NCBI GenBank assembly: GCA_036874045.1
Contig: CM072343.1
Coordinates: forward strand, 1,384,001-1,448,000
Origin: Cymodocea nodosa
Lineage: Eukaryota; Streptophyta; Magnoliopsida; Alismatales; Cymodoceaceae
Direction: 5' to 3'
DNA: 64,000 bases
Shown: one piece after another, positions 35,786 to 47,421 of the stretch
How the letters are laid out: the number at the start of each line of letters is the position of its first letter
Position numbering within the stretch: position 1 is the first letter of the stretch
Position numbers and translations under genes: made by a program
The notes under the pieces: model-generated
Seen by the model: only the letters and a program-made list of their open reading frames with translations
Told to the model about the DNA's origin: nothing
Databases searched by the model: none

Positions 35786-37200
35786 TAATTCATACAATTT
35801 GTTTATCTTATATCAATTAATGATATGATTTAATCATCTTAGATTAAATCATATTGAATTATGTTTTATAGTACACCAAATTATATAATTAATACATCAA
35901 ATCAATAAAATCTGAAAGATTATAATCAGATTGATATACTATTTATACAAATGATATGTCAAAAATTAAATAATTTTTTTTATCATAATTTTGGTACATT
36001 GAATTTTATATTGATATATCAAAATCAATACAAATTAATTCTATAGACATTTTTAAGATAACATTTTTGTAAATAATATATTGATTTTTAAAAAAAAAAA
36101 TTGTGCTTAAATCAAGTCATATCAGCATGACTTGATTCAAGTGATTCAATATGACTTAAAAAATATGTTAGACTGATTAACTACATGATTTGAAAGTACT
36201 AAATCAAAACGATACAATTAGATCTGTCCAATTAACATCTCTAGAGTGTGGTTCACGAAGGAAAGCAACAAGGCATGAACTTAATTCTTTTTATAATTAA
36301 ATTTCAAAACTTATATTGCAATCTAACAAAAACTGCAATGAAACTGGTAAAAATTAATAATACGAAAAGGTTTCGACATACCTCAAGGGTGTGGTTGCAA
36401 ATGTACCTGCATGAAAAGCCCTCACATGGAGAAGGCCCAACAATTCGGGTCAGACTTGTACGTGACAAAGGAGGCCCAATTAAAGCCCAATGACAATATT
36501 CCATCCATGCATTCTTGAAATTTAAAGAAACCTACAAAACTTGTCTTAAAAGATTTTCAAAAAAAAAAAAACTTGCTTTTAAAGAAGGTGTATTTATTTG
36601 ATCCTTATTTTGAAAACCCTTATCTAGATTTTCAAGGCGACTACATACCTCAAGCATGTCACAAAGAAATCCAACTAACGAAAAATAGGAGAAAGAAAAA
36701 ATCTGGAAAAGAAGGTTTAGATTTTTTTTAATATTTGTATGTTTAGAAAGTCTGAATTCTTGATTTATCCACATATAGAAGACTATAGAAGACAAAGTTC
36801 TTTGAATTTTCTAACTTTACACCCTTAGAATTTATTTTCTGCCTACTAAAGGTTTAGTTTAGGGGAGACTAAATTAAGTGATTAGAGTTTAAATTGAGAA
36901 TTAAATATTTAATTAAATCATTAAGGATTTAGTTAGTTATTAACAATAAGTGAATTAGAGATTACTTAAGAGATTAAATTAAGTAATGTGAGTAATTTAA
37001 TTAGGAAATTCAAGTAATTTATGTAGGTGATTTAAAGATTAAATTAAATGATTTTCTGTGACATACATAAATATTTAAATTTAGAATTTTGGCATTTTTT
37101 CATTAGAAACACCAAATCCTAAACATATGGCAATAAATAACTACATATGAAGGACGTCGAAAGCTCAAAGAAAATCAAGACAAGTATAACTAATGTTGCA
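35786..37200. other. AT-rich spacer with a possible hAT end and site II-like motifs
   Basis: A segment ccaattaacatctctagag at about 36227-36246 resembles the hAT termini elsewhere in the window. Three ggcccaa/gcccaa motifs at about 36434-36492 resemble promoter site II (TCP-binding) elements, but no gene follows. The 81-codon plus and 87-codon minus frames here have no domain. Confidence 0.3.
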
Positions 37201-38060
37201 TAATATTGGACGTGAGTTTTTCTTAGAATCTTGATACCCTCTCAGAATGAGAAATGCATGTCATTATATATGTTTTGGGGTGTTGTTAATGTGAGTTTTT
37301 TTACGTCACCAATTATTTATTGATTAATCAAGAGATCCCTCAAGAGTTTATAAACAAACTCTACACCTTACATTCTTTTTTGAAGAATGTCTTTTACATA
37401 TATCACATATATTACAGTGCAATGTACACTAAAAGATATATCAAACATAATTTTATTATTCATGAAAGAAGATTATGACAAGTGTTATTATATAGCTTAC
37501 AAATTAAATCACATATACCATCAAATGTCGACAAATACATATTTTCTGGACATTTCCATTAGATGATTTAAGCTTATATTTGAGCTCATCAATGTTTTAG
37601 ATAGTTTAATCTCATATCTAAACTTTTATTCATGAATATCACATGTTCTAAATTTTTTCAATATCATATTCAAATATATTGGTATTAATTTAGAAGTTTA
37701 TATATTTCAAACTTATTTGACATCATATATAGTTTAGACTCTCATATCTAGGAGCATTTAATGTCTTTCATATATTTTAATATTATTACTTTTTTTAAGT
37801 CAAAATATAAATTTTATAGTTAATTTATACTCTTATCTAGGAGTATCTAACATTTTTTTTAAAATTATATATATATTTATATTTTGTTTGAGTCAAAATA
37901 TAAATTTTATAGATAGTTTATACTCTTATCCAAGAATATTTAATACCTTTTATATATATTGGTATTATCATGTTTTATTTAATCCAAAATATAAATTCTA
38001 TAAATAGTTTATACTCTTATCTAGGAGTATTTAATGTTTTTTATATTTAATAATTTTCAC
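37200..38060 (+). repeat. Degenerate AT-rich repeat related to the 49-54 kb inverted-repeat arms
   Basis: The start (ttaatgtgagtttttttacg, then agatccctcaagagtttat) parallels the outer part of the left arm (49368 onward: ttaatgcgaatttttctcg, then gagactctcaagaattaac). It is followed by several diverged units built on atagtttatactcttatcta and ggagtatttaatg (for example near 37835, 37915 and 38000), as in the arms. Confidence 0.55.
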
Positions 38061-39079
38061 TTATATTTTTATCTTTTATATATTTATATTACCTTTTGAG
38101 TACCTAAATTTATATTCTATTTACGTGTTTCCCATCAAAAATATCGTGAATTCAATTCAAATATTTATTTTTTAACGTATCTTAATAAAATATGTTCATA
38201 TATATATATATATATATGTTCGTTATTTTGTTGTCCTTTACTTTATTATTATTTTTTGCTGGAACACGGTGAGACCAAATTTCTTTTGAGTCAAATGTTA
38301 TTGTTTTATATATTTTATATTATGTCTCAAAGTATTTTATGTTACTTGTTAATTACGATTCTTTCTTTTTTTTAATATTTACATATCATATTTAAAGGAT
38401 ATAGTTTTATTATTATCATATTAAACATAAGGATAGCGATGATGACCTTCTCTCGCCCTATCATATCGTGTTCTCTATGATGCCATCCATCTAAGAGGCG
38501 GTAATAGGGGCGTTTTAGTAATCTCTTCTTTAGCATAACAAAAGAGACGAATCATTAACAATTAAATCTTCCTTATATAAGACTAAGCTTTTGCTACAAC
38601 CCCGACATGTTAATTGTCACACCATTGAGAGAGAGTTCAGTGGAATACCATAATCGAAGTTTATATATATTTGTTTAAAACAGATATTTCGATTGAACTT
38701 TTCGATTCGACCACATTCCATATACGTATTATTATTAGTTATGGTCTTCTTTTTTCATAACTTTTCGATGTGTTTTCTCTATCATTTTTTTATTTTTACG
38801 GCTCTCACCTTGCTCGTTTCTTTTTCTTTCTTTAACAGAAGTACACAATGGCGAATGCAGACTCTTGCAAATACAAAATTTTATATTAACATTTGTTTTG
38901 TCAATTGATCAACATTTTTTCTTATATATTTCCATTATTATTATTCTTATTTCATTTTCTTTCTTTCTTTTTTGCCATCAAACACATAGTAAATGCACTA
39001 CTACAGTTGTATTAACGTAAGCTTAAACTCAATCTACTTTTAATTGTTTTTGTCTTTTTTTTTTTTTTTTTTTAAGGTG

Positions 39080-39290
39080 ACACTTTATAGACACTCAAAT
39101 AGTCTAGTGAATACTAAAAGTATTTATGTAGGTGATAATAGGTAACATTCTATAAATACTCAAATAACCTGGTGAACTCTAGGAATATTTATGTAGTTGA
39201 CAGTGAGTTTACATTTCATAGATACTCAAACAATTTGTTATATATTAGGAGTATCTATAAAGATTAAAACTTGCAAGAGTAAGTATTCTT
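39080..39290. repeat. Diverged tandem repeat (about 65-70-bp units)
   Basis: Three units share a tagatactcaaa/ataaatactcaaa core, a gtgaa(c)t(c)ta segment and a ggaatatttatgtag or similar end (near 39090, 39155 and 39215). It may belong to the same repeat complex as 37200-38060. Confidence 0.5.
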
Positions 39291-39458
39291 AAATATCTAG
39301 AATATCATTTTCTTAGAATTTATTCTCATATACCACACACTTTGTCTCTCAAATATTTCTAATTAGTCAGAGATACCTTAAGTGACATCGATTGGGTAGG
39401 TGCATATACTTTATCATTTACTTATGATTAAACAAAGCTAACACTACTACTTATGAGT

Positions 39459-39541
39459 ATTGCATGAGAACTTCTTAGGTGATCACCCATTCTAATACTA
39501 TTTTTGCCCAAACACAATTAATTTCAAAATTTTTACAGGAA
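39459..39541 (-). repeat. 5S rRNA-derived relic (Cassandra-type TRIM, SINE3-like or pseudogene)
   Basis: The plus strand reads attgcatgagaacttcttag, then gtgatcacccattctaatac, then tttttgcccaaacacaatta. This matches the complement of plant 5S rRNA, whose antisense has aggacttcccaggaggtcac, ccatcctagtactactctcg and cccaagcacgcttaac in the same order and spacing, with many C-to-T type changes. 5S sequences away from rDNA arrays in plants are usually inside Cassandra TRIM LTRs or 5S-derived SINEs. No second copy is seen nearby, so the carrier is unresolved. Confidence 0.6.
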
Positions 39542-41290
39542 CGAGTGTTTGATAGTAAGTGTAAATGCACTTACTTTTGTCTATCTTAAGCATGAGAAGA
39601 GAGGACTAATCCCACTAGAGTCGATCTTGTTTATTGTTCATTTTGTAGGTCAAGCATTCAAATAGCATATATGGTAGATGACTCAACACCCAACAAGTCA
39701 TGAATCCATCGAATCTAACTGAGCAAGAGGGCAATTACCATTTATAAGCTTAATTATCACATTGCACTTAGCTAGATTGACGTTTTAAATTGCATTTTAC
39801 ATGTTCTTGTATATATATATATATATATATGTGTATGTATGTATGTATATATATATCCTATCAAGCTAGGATATTCCCACGGTGGATGTAGTGGATTCCC
39901 AAATGGTTTACGCAATAATGTTTACTTTCTCCTCTTTTATATATATAGCATGAGTTAGATATGAAATTTTTCACATACAGCTTTCAATAATCAATGTTTT
40001 ATTGATTTAATGGAGTCCCATCCATTCATATTTATTTACACCAACTTGTTCCTTTCCAACAAAAGAAAACCAACCTCAATCTTTCATATGTCCAGCCTAA
40101 CAACAACCAACACGAATTAAAAATACTTGAAATCTTTCAACCGTTCGATCATTGGTGATGATGCAATCAAGCACTTGAATATCAACTAGGGTTCATGTAT
40201 AATTAATCATATCACGAATAAGTTTGGCATTCATGCACGCCTTACGCTTGCACGTAGCATTATGAATAGGCTTCAATGAGATGTCTTCTGATATGCTCTA
40301 AAAGAAAAAGGATAAAAAAGAATTTAAACAAAAACGTTACTATTATTATACATAGTCAATAATGGAGTGCATCTAATCATGCATTTAAATAGATTTTGTT
40401 TAATAAAGATAATTTACACAATATTATATAAATACCATTTAATGTTATATGCAATAAATTATATCAAATTGATGTTATATGTAATTATATAACATAATAT
40501 ATCCTAATTAATGTTATATCTAATATAATATATATCAAATTGCATCACTTGGGAAATCAAATATTAACTAACTAATTATGAGATTATATAAGTACCATTT
40601 AATCTCACCTTTGGCTAGTTGAGTCATTGATCGATATCATAAAAAAAAAAAAAAATTATAATCAAATTCTAAAACTTATTAATATAAAAATTCAAATATT
40701 GTAATTTTATTAAAGAATATAATTTATATTGCATTATGACATACTTGCTTGACTCTAATTTGCATGTAATGTAAATGAATTTTATGCCTTAATTAGATTA
40801 CAATATTTGAGTTTTAAATTTATTAATTTTTCTTGGTATTCAATTCAGTGATTATATCATCACGTTACCATAATTACGTACAAGATTTCAAAACATGTTT
40901 TTTTTTTTTACGAGATTAAGATTTTCTGGTATATTTTTAATTCTAATTTTCACAAGTTTTATAATTAAATTGCAATATTAAATCAGCTTAGTATACGATA
41001 TTGTGTAGTATAAATTTTATAATAATAATAATATTATTAAAGAGACATAGTGACGAAAACTTTGAAAAAGTAAACTCACAAATAAATATCAAATTCATAC
41101 CATTTTCTTTCCCTCAACGGTCAAAAAAAAACCTTAGGGAAAGTAGGAGATAAATGTAAATAGAAAAATGAGAGGGTTTAGATTACAAAATTCTCGAACG
41201 ATTGAACGAGTGAACACCCATCACATCAGACAACCTCGGTACGCGACCAGCGGAAAACGTCTAATTATTATTCTCAAATTTAGAGGGGCA
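39542..41290. other. AT-rich intergenic stretch
   Basis: It contains a (TA)n run followed by tgta repeats at about 39808-39856. No gene or named element is recognised. Confidence 0.4.
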
Positions 41291-41309
41291 AAAAAAAAAA
41301 AAAAAAAAC

Positions 41310-41610
41310 AACGACAAACGGCCGACCCAACGAGAACCACTGGAGTGAGTGGGCCCCACGTGGGCCCTCGCGTGGCACACCCACCCGGGCGTGAGGAGAA
41401 ACCCGACGCCGCCTCGCGGCACCGCCGCTGGATTCCCGAGGCTGCTTGCCTGCGGGGGACCCACCGCGTCCGCACCTCGGACGGTGGCGAGGCGCTGCTG
41501 ACGTGGGCGACTCCGCCGCCACTGCGGACGCGGCCCCCGATCCATCGACTTACGCGCGTAAACGAGGGCTTCGATCTGTCCAAACCGACCGCGGGGTGGG
41601 GGTTTTTTTA
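41310..41610. promoter_or_regulatory. GC-rich island with near-palindromic GGGCCC/CACGTG core
   Basis: A sharp GC-rich block in AT-rich surroundings. It includes gggccccacgtgggccc at about 41351-41367, combining a G-box with GGNCCCAC-like TCP sites. Long frames on both strands (147 and 120 codons) are expected in GC-rich DNA and show no domain. It lies about 0.75 kb upstream of the probable start of the Cys/His-repeat gene transcript and may be a distal promoter element or a first exon of an unidentified transcript. Confidence 0.35.
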
Positions 41611-42359
41611 AAAAAAATATCTTATTTTTTAATATTTTTTTCGGTGGACTGTAGTGACAGTTGTGTGCATGTCACGAAATCGAGTTTTATGGTTAATATA
41701 AGTAAATTTTTTTTTCCTTAGATAAAATATAGAGTATCGAATCTGCTATCGTTCATATCTCCTGTTTACTTTTTTTTTTTTTGATGATATATATATTTTA
41801 AAATTTCATATTTGAGTTCAAAAATATGATGTAACTGATAAAAGAGTAATCATTAATCATCAAAGTGAACTTCCATTCTTATTAACTTGTTCTCAATAAC
41901 AAAATAGTATTATTACTTATATTTGAAAAAGAAACTTTTTTTTATTTTTTAAAAAGTAAAGCCAACCGTGCTATATTTTAAAATTGATAAAGTATGTTAT
42001 CGGTCAGATTTGAACTTTGACAAGAAATTATTCAAATATGTTGTTTTTTTGTAAATTTGTTGTTAGAAATGCGTTTCTAAAGGTATATCTTGGAATTTTT
42101 TAAAAAAAATTATATAATTAGTTAATTTATCTGAACATTAAAATTTTAACTTAGTATTTAAGTTATATACTTTAAGATTTTTAATTTAAACATATCAAAA
42201 TTTTATCATCTTAAAAAACATTTAAATCAAGAACGAACACTTATTCAATTCAAGCGAATTTTTTTATCGTATATTTATAATCATGTAATCTTAAAATCTG
42301 AAAGTTCCTCGCAAATATTCTTGTTGTTGTTCCTTTTTTTTTTTTTTTCTCGTTATCGT

Positions 42360-45300
42360 GAGCAGGGGTTGCTAGAATGCGCCGCTCCTTGATCTTTTTG
42401 TATGTTGCATCGGCACTTTTTTGTGGCCATCTCTCTCTCCCGTTGTTTTCCTCCGCTGCACTTCGTTTCCGCTGCGTCGGCGCTGTGAGAAACCCTAGAA
42501 CTCGTGGAATCGCCCCAACCAAACTCGTCACCGCCATCTCCTACAGCCTGCACAGCTCCGTCCTTCGAGGTTGATGGTGAAATTCCGGCGAGATCTCTCC
42601 GGACTTCTGGTTGCCCAAGGTCGAATTGCTCTTTTGCGCTTTGGTTCGGTTTCGTTTGGCTACCTGTTCCCGTTTGGTTCGGTTGACGAAGGCCATGCGT
42701 CTCTGGGGCCGTCTTATCGTTGTTTTGAAACTACTGGGGAGCGGATTCGTTGCTTTCTTTTCTTAATATTTTGTATGGCTTCCGAATCGAGAAATAAATG
42801 TTTTTATCTTTTTTTGATGTTTTGTATTTGCGTAGTGCGTTGGATGACATGCCTGCTTTGTTTTTGGTACTTTTGATGCTGTCAAGTTACCGAAAATTTT
42901 TCTTCGTCTTCCCGGGCTTTGTTAGGCTGTTTTCTGTCTACATCGGCCAAGTAGCGATCATTTATTTACCTTATGTTCTAATTCCTGTTCAGGAAGATTT
43001 TTTAATTTTTACTGTTATGGTTCTGTATTTCTCTTTTCGGTTGACAAGTATTATTTACCTATTTCGATTCATAAAAGTTACCAACGTTCTGAATTATTCA
43101 AAAGTGATGTGTACGTGGCCTTAAGTGTTGAGCTAGTATATTCACATTTTTATGTGCAATATATTATTTTTCTTATTGGCACTTTTCTTTCACAGATACT
43201 TTGGCCTTGCCTACTCCTTGAAGTGACTTCTGTCGTTATTTTCTGATTAACTTGTTGAACTTTCTCCAAGCAGGCTGATTCTGTCATTCATTTTGGTAAT
43301 CACCCCTAGTTGCATGTTCGTCCCATTACCTGTCCTTTTTTCTCGGAAAATCATCAATCTATCTCTTCATAACATTAATAAAATTGTAACGTTATTATTT
43401 CCATATTAGTCCGAACTTCATGTACGATTTATGTTTGCCGTATACTTGAAAAAGACCTAAAACGCTTATCATTTATGCTCTGAATGGGTATTAGCGTTTT
43501 TGTCCGCCCAGTGGCCTTTAAACAATAAAAATACATCCAAATGACTATCTGAATTTATTACACGACCATAATCTTTTTTTTCTTCTGATTTTCAGGTAAG
43601 CTTTTTAACATTATTGGTTGCTTAATATTTTTCTTTTCTAATTAACTCTATCTATGATCACCTAGTTTGCTGCACATTTAACACACATGGTATTTTATAT
43701 CGATAAACTTGAAGCTCTTAAAACATGAAAGCAATCATTTAATGTTTGCAATTTTCTGAAACGTTCACGTTTTACAGATTATGATACCTGAGGAACTGTC
43801 TTTTCAAGCTTACATCATTTTCACTTTTTACAGATTATAGATAATATCTAAAACTGCCTTCATACACTATCTTTCCATTCGTTGGCTTAGTCCAGCTGTT
43901 TGTGGTTTAATGAAATTTTACATTTTAGTCCTAATATCTGATGAAATCCATGATCCAAATATGTACTTATCAGGTCTGTAAAAAAACCATGTTTCCTTTT
44001 TCCCATAGCTAATGCTTACTTTCCTCTTTATTATCTGTACGTAATATTTCATAATTCATGCTGCTGTAACAATTTTGTTTCCCATCTTCACTGCAAAAAA
44101 AAGATTCTTACCTTTACCAAAGACTAGCAATCATGTTGACACTAATGGTTTAGTGGTCTTTAGGAAAAGAAGAGTCTTTGGGGTAAAAGAAAAAAGCCTT
44201 TTGTAATAAGCACTTACCATGTTACCCTTTGGTATGCTTGGTTTGACATTTTCAAAAAAAGCGCTCATCCCAATTAATTCCTCCAAATAAGTTTAACCAG
44301 ATGGGTCCTTAAAAGGCTCTTGTGCATGTTGCAGGAGTAATAGAAATAATCTTATACTGAATAGGTACTTAGAAAACTCTTGTGCATGTTTGAGGAGTAA
44401 TTAAAAAAATCTTACTTTTAGACCCTCTTCTGTGAGATGGAAAGAAAAAAAGTTTGCTTTTTTAATTGAAGTGTTGGAAATAGAGCTAGCTAATTTCTAG
44501 GGTAAATAAATTTGTAAATATCAGAATTCAAAGTTAAGATTTTGGTCAAAATAAGTCTTCAGCATCCTCCCTGTCCTTACAGTAAGAACTAATTACTTGT
44601 AGGATTTTGGATCAACTGATTGTTAATTTAGCTGAACATACTCAATTTTCAATTTTAAAACTTCACTTGAATATATATATGTATGTTATTTTTAGAAGCT
44701 TTTAGTGTCCAGTAAAATTTCTTACAACACTCTCCATCTGGATAAAGTTGTTAATGGATAAAACTCCTGAAAAATACTTTTTGATTTTTTAGGGACAGAT
44801 ATTGCTTTCTTTTTTGGTTGTTTTGGGATCTTTATTTGACTTCATCTTGGCTTGGTAACTGGTCTCTCTTTTTGCTTCTCTTTTTAGTTCCAAAGTACAT
44901 CAGGTTGTTACAAAGACTTATCCAATCGCCATTTTTATGGTTTTGGCAGACTGTTTCTAATGAAATACTCAATGATGGTAATCTAGAATATGCCAAATGC
45001 ACAGCTGAGGTCCTTATATTATTTGATGTGATGTAACACATTTTAGGAACAAATGTGTTTTTAAATGATGTATTTATACGAGCATTCTTTGTGGGGATAA
45101 TTAATTTTTGTAGGTTGTCTTAATCTTACCATGCTGACGCATTTATCTGTTCCATTACAGGAATTTTTGCTCGAATATTGGCTGATAAGACAAGCATCTA
45201 AAGTAGAATTTCACATATTTCCTGTACTTGTGGTTTCCTTGGATAAGTTATTATAAAATGGATCGCCATGACACATCAGGGTTTGTTAGTGGTGGAGCAA

Positions 45301-45506
45301 GCTTCAGAAACACTTTTTATGTTGGTCTCTAGTTAACTGAATTCGTAACTAGTAAAGTCAGCTGGCTTGATTGTTTGTATGGTCAAGGTAGCATATTTTT
45401 TAGAAGTTGTTTAACCTCGGTTTGCCTTAATAATAGAATAATTCTGGAACTCAGGCCAACTGTTTTGTGGATTCAGATAATCAGCTCTCTTCCCAATTAA
45501 TTTCAG
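42360..45506 (+). other. 5' untranslated exons and introns of the Cys/His-repeat gene (probable)
   Basis: The segment 42370-42640 has leader-like composition and carries gaaaccctagaac (a telo-box type element, frequent in plant 5' UTRs). Further exon-like pieces follow, for example one after ttccattacag at 45161. The last acceptor, ttaatttcag at 45506, opens directly into the frame of the coding exon. Short frames in between lack domains. The exact exon structure cannot be settled from sequence alone. Confidence 0.4.
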
Positions 45507-45603
45507 TATAACACATCCAAACTCCTGCGGTTTGGCGGCAGTTTTATTCTTTTTGAATGCCTTTGAAAATCTGAACAAGCCTAAACCACAAGCTGGTCAT
45601 TTA

Positions 45604-47421
45604 ATGGATACCACTTTGCAACTTTGTTCTCCAAGTCTTTGTGCTTCTGGCAGGAGTAGCAACAAGAGGAAGTGGAATGATGTTCATGCAACTGAATATC
45701 CTGAAGATGACTGTACTTTGGTCCTTGGCTTAGGCCGTTGTCCAAGTTCCTCCTCTGAGAACAGCAAGATTAGCTCAGCCACTGCCTTCGCAATGTCGTC
45801 AGGCAAAGAAAGCAATGAAGGGTCAACCACAGATCTGTCATTAGGTTTCCAGCTTTGTCTGGGTACTGATGGGTGCACAACCAGTCCTAAGAGACCTACA
45901 TTGGCCAAGGTGAAGCCATCAGAAACAGGAGCCACCATATGTGACCTGCAATTAACTCTTTCAGCGGGACCATCTTCATCTGTTATCACCACCGCCTCTC
46001 CATTCTCTGTCAATCATGATAGCTTGGATATGTCATTATCTGTGAATGACATGACATCTGTTGATGAAGATTCGACATCATCTCGTTGGAAAAGGGAAGT
46101 TTCTATGCTACCGCCTTTTCATGCTAACCAGGTTGTTAATAACTTCAACATCAATCGGCCGGACACCGTAAAAATCAATTCTGTTCCATCTATGACGAGC
46201 CTCTTATCAGCCACAACTCAAGCACCTAAATGCTCTATCAGCTCTACTTCCAGGATCAACTCACAACGTCCACGAAATACCAGCACAAGAACCTGCCAGT
46301 TCCAAGGATGTGGAAAAGGTGCCAGAGGTGCTTCTGGGCTGTGCATAGCTCATGGTGGGGGGAGAAGGTGCCAAAAAGAGGGATGCCACAAGGGTGCTGA
46401 GGGGCGAACTCCGTATTGTAAGGCTCACGGTGGAGGACGGCGCTGCCAGTCACTTGGATGCACAAAAAGTGCTGAAGGACGCACTAATTTCTGTATTGCC
46501 CATGGGGGAGGACGGCGTTGCAGCCATGAGGGTTGCACCCGAGCTGCTAGAGGAAAATCTGGTTTATGCATTCGACATGGTGGTGGAAAAAGGTGTCAAC
46601 GGGAGAACTGCACCAAGAGTGCTGAAGGTCATTCTGGCCTTTGCATCTCACATGGTGGGGGTCGGCGCTGCCAATTCCCTGCTTGCACAAAAGGTGCACA
46701 GGGGAGCACAGCGTTCTGCAAAGCACATGGTGGAGGCAAGAGATGCACTGCTTTGGGATGCACGAAAGGAGCTGAAGGAAGCACTCCATTTTGCAAGGGG
46801 CATGGTGGAGGAAAGCGGTGCGCATTTCAGGGTGGAGGAATCTGCCCAAAGAGTGTGCATGGTGGGACTCAGTTCTGTGTGGCTCATGGAGGTGGCAAGA
46901 GATGTGCTGCCCCAGGATGCACCAAGAGTGCAAGGGGTCGAACAGATTTCTGTGTCCGCCATGGTGGTGGCAGAAGATGCAAGTCAAAAGGATGCGGGAA
47001 GAGTGCACAAGGTCGAACTGATTTCTGCAAAGCACATGGTGGAGGGAAGAGATGCTCATGGGGTCAGGAAGGCTCAAATCTTGGTTCCGGAGGGCCACCA
47101 TGTGATCGGTTTGCCAGGGGAAAAACTGGCCTTTGCACTGCACACAGCTCCCTCTCCCTCATTCAAGACCGCATGGTACAAGGAGGCATCTCTGTTGGCT
47201 CTGGTGCTAGCCAGAATATTCTTCTTTCTGGACCTGAAGGTTTGAAAGGGACTGCTTTGGGAAATTCGTCAGCCAATGTGGAAAATAATGGTTTGAGCTC
47301 AAATAGGCATCAAGTCCACCCTCTACAAGCCAGTGCGGTGATGGTTCCAGAAGGAAGAGTGCATGGTGGAAGCTTAATGGCAATGTTGGCAAGTGGTGCG
47401 GGGCCAGGAAACCAAGCCTAG
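45604..47421 (+). CDS. Cys/His-repeat nuclear protein of the 'WRKY transcription factor 19-like' family
   Basis: An uninterrupted frame of 605 codons from the ATG at 45604 (MDTTLQLCSP). A Ser-rich acidic N-terminal half has family motifs (LVLGLGRCPSSSSENSKISS, DLSLGFQLCLG, DLQLTLSAGPSSS). From about residue 231 to 515 there are eleven tandem repeats of about 25 residues of the form C-x4-C-x-K-x-A-x-G-x-T-x2-C-x2-HGGG-(K/R)R. Two of them are expanded (CAFQGGGICPKSVHGG and the last, CSWGQEGSNLGS). The C-terminus has the conserved EGRVHGGSLMAMLASG. The C-C-C-H spacing suggests zinc binding. Despite the common database name there is no WRKYGQK domain. The open frame continues upstream to the acceptor at 45506, and NSCGLAAVLFFLNAFENLNK there looks alignable to the N-terminus of relatives. 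The real start codon may therefore lie in an upstream exon. The molecular role is not well established. Confidence 0.9.
   Translation: MDTTLQLCSPSLCASGRSSNKRKWNDVHATEYPEDDCTLVLGLGRCPSSSSENSKISSATAFAMSSGKESNEGSTTDLSLGFQLCLGTDGCTTSPKRPTLAKVKPSETGATICDLQLTLSAGPSSSVITTASPFSVNHDSLDMSLSVNDMTSVDEDSTSSRWKREVSMLPPFHANQVVNNFNINRPDTVKINSVPSMTSLLSATTQAPKCSISSTSRINSQRPRNTSTRTCQFQGCGKGARGASGLCIAHGGGRRCQKEGCHKGAEGRTPYCKAHGGGRRCQSLGCTKSAEGRTNFCIAHGGGRRCSHEGCTRAARGKSGLCIRHGGGKRCQRENCTKSAEGHSGLCISHGGGRRCQFPACTKGAQGSTAFCKAHGGGKRCTALGCTKGAEGSTPFCKGHGGGKRCAFQGGGICPKSVHGGTQFCVAHGGGKRCAAPGCTKSARGRTDFCVRHGGGRRCKSKGCGKSAQGRTDFCKAHGGGKRCSWGQEGSNLGSGGPPCDRFARGKTGLCTAHSSLSLIQDRMVQGGISVGSGASQNILLSGPEGLKGTALGNSSANVENNGLSSNRHQVHPLQASAVMVPEGRVHGGSLMAMLASGAGPGNQA

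Noticed and set aside
41168-41611. A 147-codon plus-strand frame and overlapping minus-strand frames of 80-120 codons
   Set aside because: All arise from the GC-rich block; open frames on both strands, no domain, poly-Lys/poly-Phe from an A run, and no splice context.
46352-47245. A 297-codon plus-strand frame inside the Cys/His-repeat gene, and a 198-codon minus-strand frame (46547-47143)
   Set aside because: Both are shadows of the real frame. The 75-bp periodicity and low stop density of the HGGG(K/R)R repeats keep the other frames open, and their translations have no domain of their own.
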